Source: Bugulina stolonifera
Lineage: Eukaryota; Bryozoa; Gymnolaemata; Cheilostomatida; Bugulidae
Length of the DNA stretch: 64,000 bases
NCBI GenBank assembly: GCA_935421135.1
Contig: OW285191.1
Span: forward strand, 2,232,001-2,296,000
Direction of reading: 5' to 3'
Shown here: positions 62,301 through 64,000 of the stretch, one piece after another
Layout: every line of letters begins with the position of its first letter
Position numbering within the stretch: position 1 is the first letter of the stretch
Program-made: the position numbers and the translations under genes
Notes under the pieces: generated by a model
What the model saw: only the letters and a program-made list of their open reading frames with translations
The model's database searches: none
Told to the model about the DNA's origin: nothing

Positions 62301-64000
62301 GGTGCAGTAATACAATAACAGTGTGATACAGTTGACATACATTGGTGTAGTGTACTAATACAACTCAATGGTTTGTTTGCACATGTACATGTATATACCA
62401 CTCACCGACATTACCACGGTTCAATATCCAACATTCAGGTACATAATACTCAACCTTCTCACAATCCAGCAGCTTCAGCTCATCAGTCTTGAAGAAGATG
62501 GCGACGCCATCGTGCTGTGTGCACTCCACATCTGTATGCCAATCATAATACAGTTATACCACAATACAATGTCTGTGTAATAGAGGGGAGAACAGTTCTC
62601 ACAAATATCTAGCCTACTGACCGAGTACAATGTGCAATTGAGATCAATGGAATAAAGGTATTTAGTAATGGAGGTACCTGTTCTCTTAATATACTGCCCT
62701 TCGTATCCGTACTGACGGAGCTCACTCAGGTAAAAAGAGGTGAATTGGGAATCGTCTACTTCTTGCAAACAAATAATCTACAACCAACATGGTCACATAA
62801 ACATGAAACAAAAATAGAGAATACTGGACCAGAGTCAGGGCATACTTCATCACAGCCGACAATACATGTATGTAGAGATGATAATATTGGCATACAATAG
62901 ATATGACTGTAGCTTACTAATCCGATTTCTCACAAACTATTACCGATTTCTCTGAATTTATGTCTCACAAAAAAAGACTGATTATTGGGAGTAGTGTGGA
63001 CATTCAGATTAAATACTCAACAAGATAGAGAACACAAGAGACAAGTATTAGAGTTAGTACTGTGTTAATAGATACCGTTGGATCATGATACAGGATACTT
63101 TTGATTATTCGATGCTTCCTGTTCTTGAATGGTAAGGCGGATCTAGGACAGTTGACATACAGCTCTGGATGAGAGTTTTGCAGGTAGTCAGATAGAACGT
63201 TATAAGAAACGACCTTAATGTCAATGGAGTGCTGTCCTTGCTTGGCTTGTCTCTTCGTTCTACTCTCTTCTCCCACATACTCATACCGTCTGCGAGCTGA
63301 CTTCCCCTTGACTCTTGGTTGGTGTCTTTGCTGTCCAGATTGTCCAGACGGCTGACCAGTAGCACCATTTTGTTGAAGGATATGATTATGTTGATTCCCG
63401 CCACCATTCTGGGGAATAGAACCAGGTTGGTATGGTTGGGGTGTTTGGTATAGTTGAGGTGGTTGGTATGGTTGGGGTGGATTTGCAAGGTTGTAGTACG
63501 TAGTTCCATAGAACTGGACAGGTCTGACAATAGGTTGACACCACGCAGGTTTACTTTGTATGTGAGTGTGCTGACTAGAGCCATGATACTGAGCAACGGG
63601 ATAACCAGAGTATTGTCCACTATATTGAGGTTGGTTATTTCGAACGGAACGGCCATTGTTAACATTGTGAGGATGTGAAGTCTGCTGGAATGATTCAGAC
63701 TGTTGGCAAAGATTAGATTTATTCCCACTTGATACCGCATGCTGTCTACCATAAGCATGGTGCCTACCATCAGTTCGAGGCCTGCCATTGGTATACCTAC
63801 CACTTGTATGCTGTCTTCCACTAGACGGTCGACCATCTCTGTGTTGTTGGACACCGTTAAATTGCGGACTTTCGCCAACTGGTTGACCACTACGAGTCAG
63901 TCCATTACCACTCGACTGCTTGAAACGAGCTGATGATTGGCCACTACTAGCCTGCTGTCCATCAGTGAACTGTTGATTCGATTTGGATGACTGGTTACCG
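52832..64000 (-). CDS. ANGEL2: Angel/CCR4-type endonuclease/exonuclease/phosphatase family protein (5' end outside window)
   Basis: Minus-strand exons 64000-63076, 62777-62678, 62531-62406, 61883-61719, 61186-61026, 60596-60068, 59546-59465 and 52934-52832 join in frame. The first is open to the window edge. The N-terminal 260 or so residues are Gln/Asn/Ser/Gly/Tyr-rich low complexity ([17 protein letters not shown]). The EEP fold then follows: [96 protein letters not shown] and [11 protein letters not shown]. All expected catalytic positions (N, E, D-N, H, SDH) are present. Angel proteins are CCR4-like. ANGEL2 is reported as a 2',3'-cyclic phosphatase on RNA ends. ANGEL1 and ANGEL2 are not separable here. 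Exon 60596-60068 adds a Ser/Pro/Thr-rich insert of about 100 aa inside the fold. The last intron contains a whole Harbinger transposon. Confidence 0.88.
52935..53600. repeat. Compound minisatellite: (GACA)n tracts alternating with an about 56-bp unit
   Basis: Seven blocks of GATACGAGTAACATGTACAA...CACGCACACCGT alternate with 10-100 bp of GACA repeat, in the last Angel intron. Two blocks (about 53150 and 53362) and the true junction share CCGTACCTGAGACAGACAG. On the minus strand this is CTGTCTCAG|GTACGG, the acceptor plus the first bases of the exon at 52934. Long open frames here (Leu-Ser-Val-Cys repeats) are artefacts. Confidence 0.95.
53966..55526 (+). CDS. Harbinger accessory DNA-binding protein, MADF plus BESS-like
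   Basis: Exons 53966-54134, 54594-54753 and 54878-55526 give 325 aa. Residues about 5-105 form a MADF (Myb/SANT-like) domain: [32 protein letters not shown] and [21 protein letters not shown] Pro/Ser/Thr-rich linker with [11 protein letters not shown] repeats and a basic RRGRKRQ patch (probable nuclear signal) follows. A BESS-like helix [20 protein letters not shown] is at about 225-265, then a tail with five [12 protein letters not shown] repeats. In Harbinger elements the Myb/SANT-like partner binds the transposon ends and helps bring the nuclease into the nucleus. This gene converges on the nuclease gene with about 370 bp between stops. Confidence 0.88.
55899..59160 (-). CDS. Harbinger DDE nuclease (HARBI1-like transposase)
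   Basis: Minus-strand exons 59160-58907, 57579-57305, 57142-56936, 56753-56565 and 56230-55899 give 418 aa with no stop or frameshift. N-terminal residues carry the helical region before the catalytic core ([56 protein letters not shown]). The DDE core shows AIDGKHVWI (first D), [20 protein letters not shown] (second D) and RRTIENAFG (E), the usual Harbinger pattern. [14 protein letters not shown] is the strand between them. The family cuts and joins at TWA targets, which agrees with the TTA duplication. The first intron (57580-58906) contains a roughly 290-bp imperfect direct duplication that includes the 5' splice site region. Confidence 0.9.
58318..58910. repeat. About 290-bp imperfect tandem duplication in the nuclease intron
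   Basis: The blocks at about 58318-58595 and 58605-58910 match closely (both contain GATAATGATGCTTG, ATCAGGAATAAAATCCAAAA and TCATTTGATTGAAAATAAA). Each ends at AATTACCTATGT, which on the minus strand is ACATAG|GTAATT, the donor of nuclease exon 1. Confidence 0.8.
59580..59895. repeat. 23-bp CACATGGTATGTCTACACCT repeat
   Basis: About 14 copies with AGT/CAGT endings lie in the Angel intron between the exons at 60068 and 59546. Reading frames across it are repeat-derived. Confidence 0.9.
60815..60990. repeat. GTAGTCGTATGTGGTC short tandem repeat
   Basis: About 20 irregular copies of an 8-10-bp GT-A-GT-C/T-GTAT unit in the Angel intron between 61026 and 60596. Confidence 0.85.
61210..61650. 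repeat. About 43-49-bp ACACAGTTATCTGACGTTGT minisatellite
   Basis: About ten copies containing GTCATGTATATATACATATA occupy the Angel intron between 61719 and 61186. They alternate between units with and without ACATC. Confidence 0.9.
61960..62350. repeat. 43-bp minisatellite AACAGTGTGATAGAGTTGAC
   Basis: Nine copies at exact 43-bp spacing in the Angel intron between 62406 and 61883. The minus-strand open frames across it ([11 protein letters not shown]) are repeat artefacts. Confidence 0.95.

Noticed and set aside
61669..62401. Minus-strand frames of 129-208 codons with SHCYCIT repeats
   Set aside because: They cross the 43-bp minisatellite. Only 61719-61883 is a real exon, and it starts at a splice acceptor.
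63105..63890. 261-codon minus-strand frame starting [13 protein letters not shown]
   Set aside because: It is an out-of-frame shadow of the Angel first exon. The true frame is low-complexity and leads into [11 protein letters not shown].

Overview
The window is animal nuclear DNA. Its genes are split by GT-AG introns, and every exon chain I list stays in frame across all its junctions. The gene set (a ZO/TJP MAGUK with a ZU5 domain, BTBD9, an NK-like homeobox gene, a sperm-tail PG-repeat protein, an Angel/CCR4-type nuclease, a GPATCH11-type first exon) is metazoan. The background is AT-rich and full of minisatellites. I suspect an early-branching animal such as a sponge, but the sequence alone does not settle the lineage.

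Layout. Minus strand, 280-329: first coding exon of a GPATCH11-like gene that leaves the window. Minus, 2483-4115: an unrecognised four-exon gene (289 aa). 4392-5269: a non-autonomous hAT-like element. Plus, 5961-23305: a ZO/TJP gene of about 27 exons (about 1430 aa). Plus, 26604-32934: an STPG-type ciliary protein in eight exons (278 aa). 35017-35428: a tRNA-derived SINE, followed by two nested palindromes. Plus, 36283-41561: BTBD9 in twelve exons (676 aa). Minus, 43512-46967: an NK-like (Msx-like) homeobox gene in four exons (340 aa) with an EH1 motif. 46968-52831: mostly AT-rich sequence with no secure gene. Minus, 52832-64000: an Angel-like exonuclease gene open at the window edge. A complete-looking 5.78-kb PIF/Harbinger transposon (53650-59429), with nuclease and MADF/BESS genes, sits in the Angel gene's last intron.

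Functional themes. ZO/TJP is a junctional scaffold, STPG proteins belong to ciliary or flagellar microtubules, and Angel proteins act on RNA 3' ends. The genes are unrelated neighbours, not an operon.

The most unusual signal is that introns are filled with gene-specific minisatellites, and many arrays start or end exactly at a splice junction. The repeat unit includes the end of the exon plus the 5' splice site, or the 3' splice site, so one intron carries 3 to about 18 tandem copies of its own donor or acceptor. I see this in at least four different genes, and a similar larger duplication lies inside the Harbinger nuclease intron.
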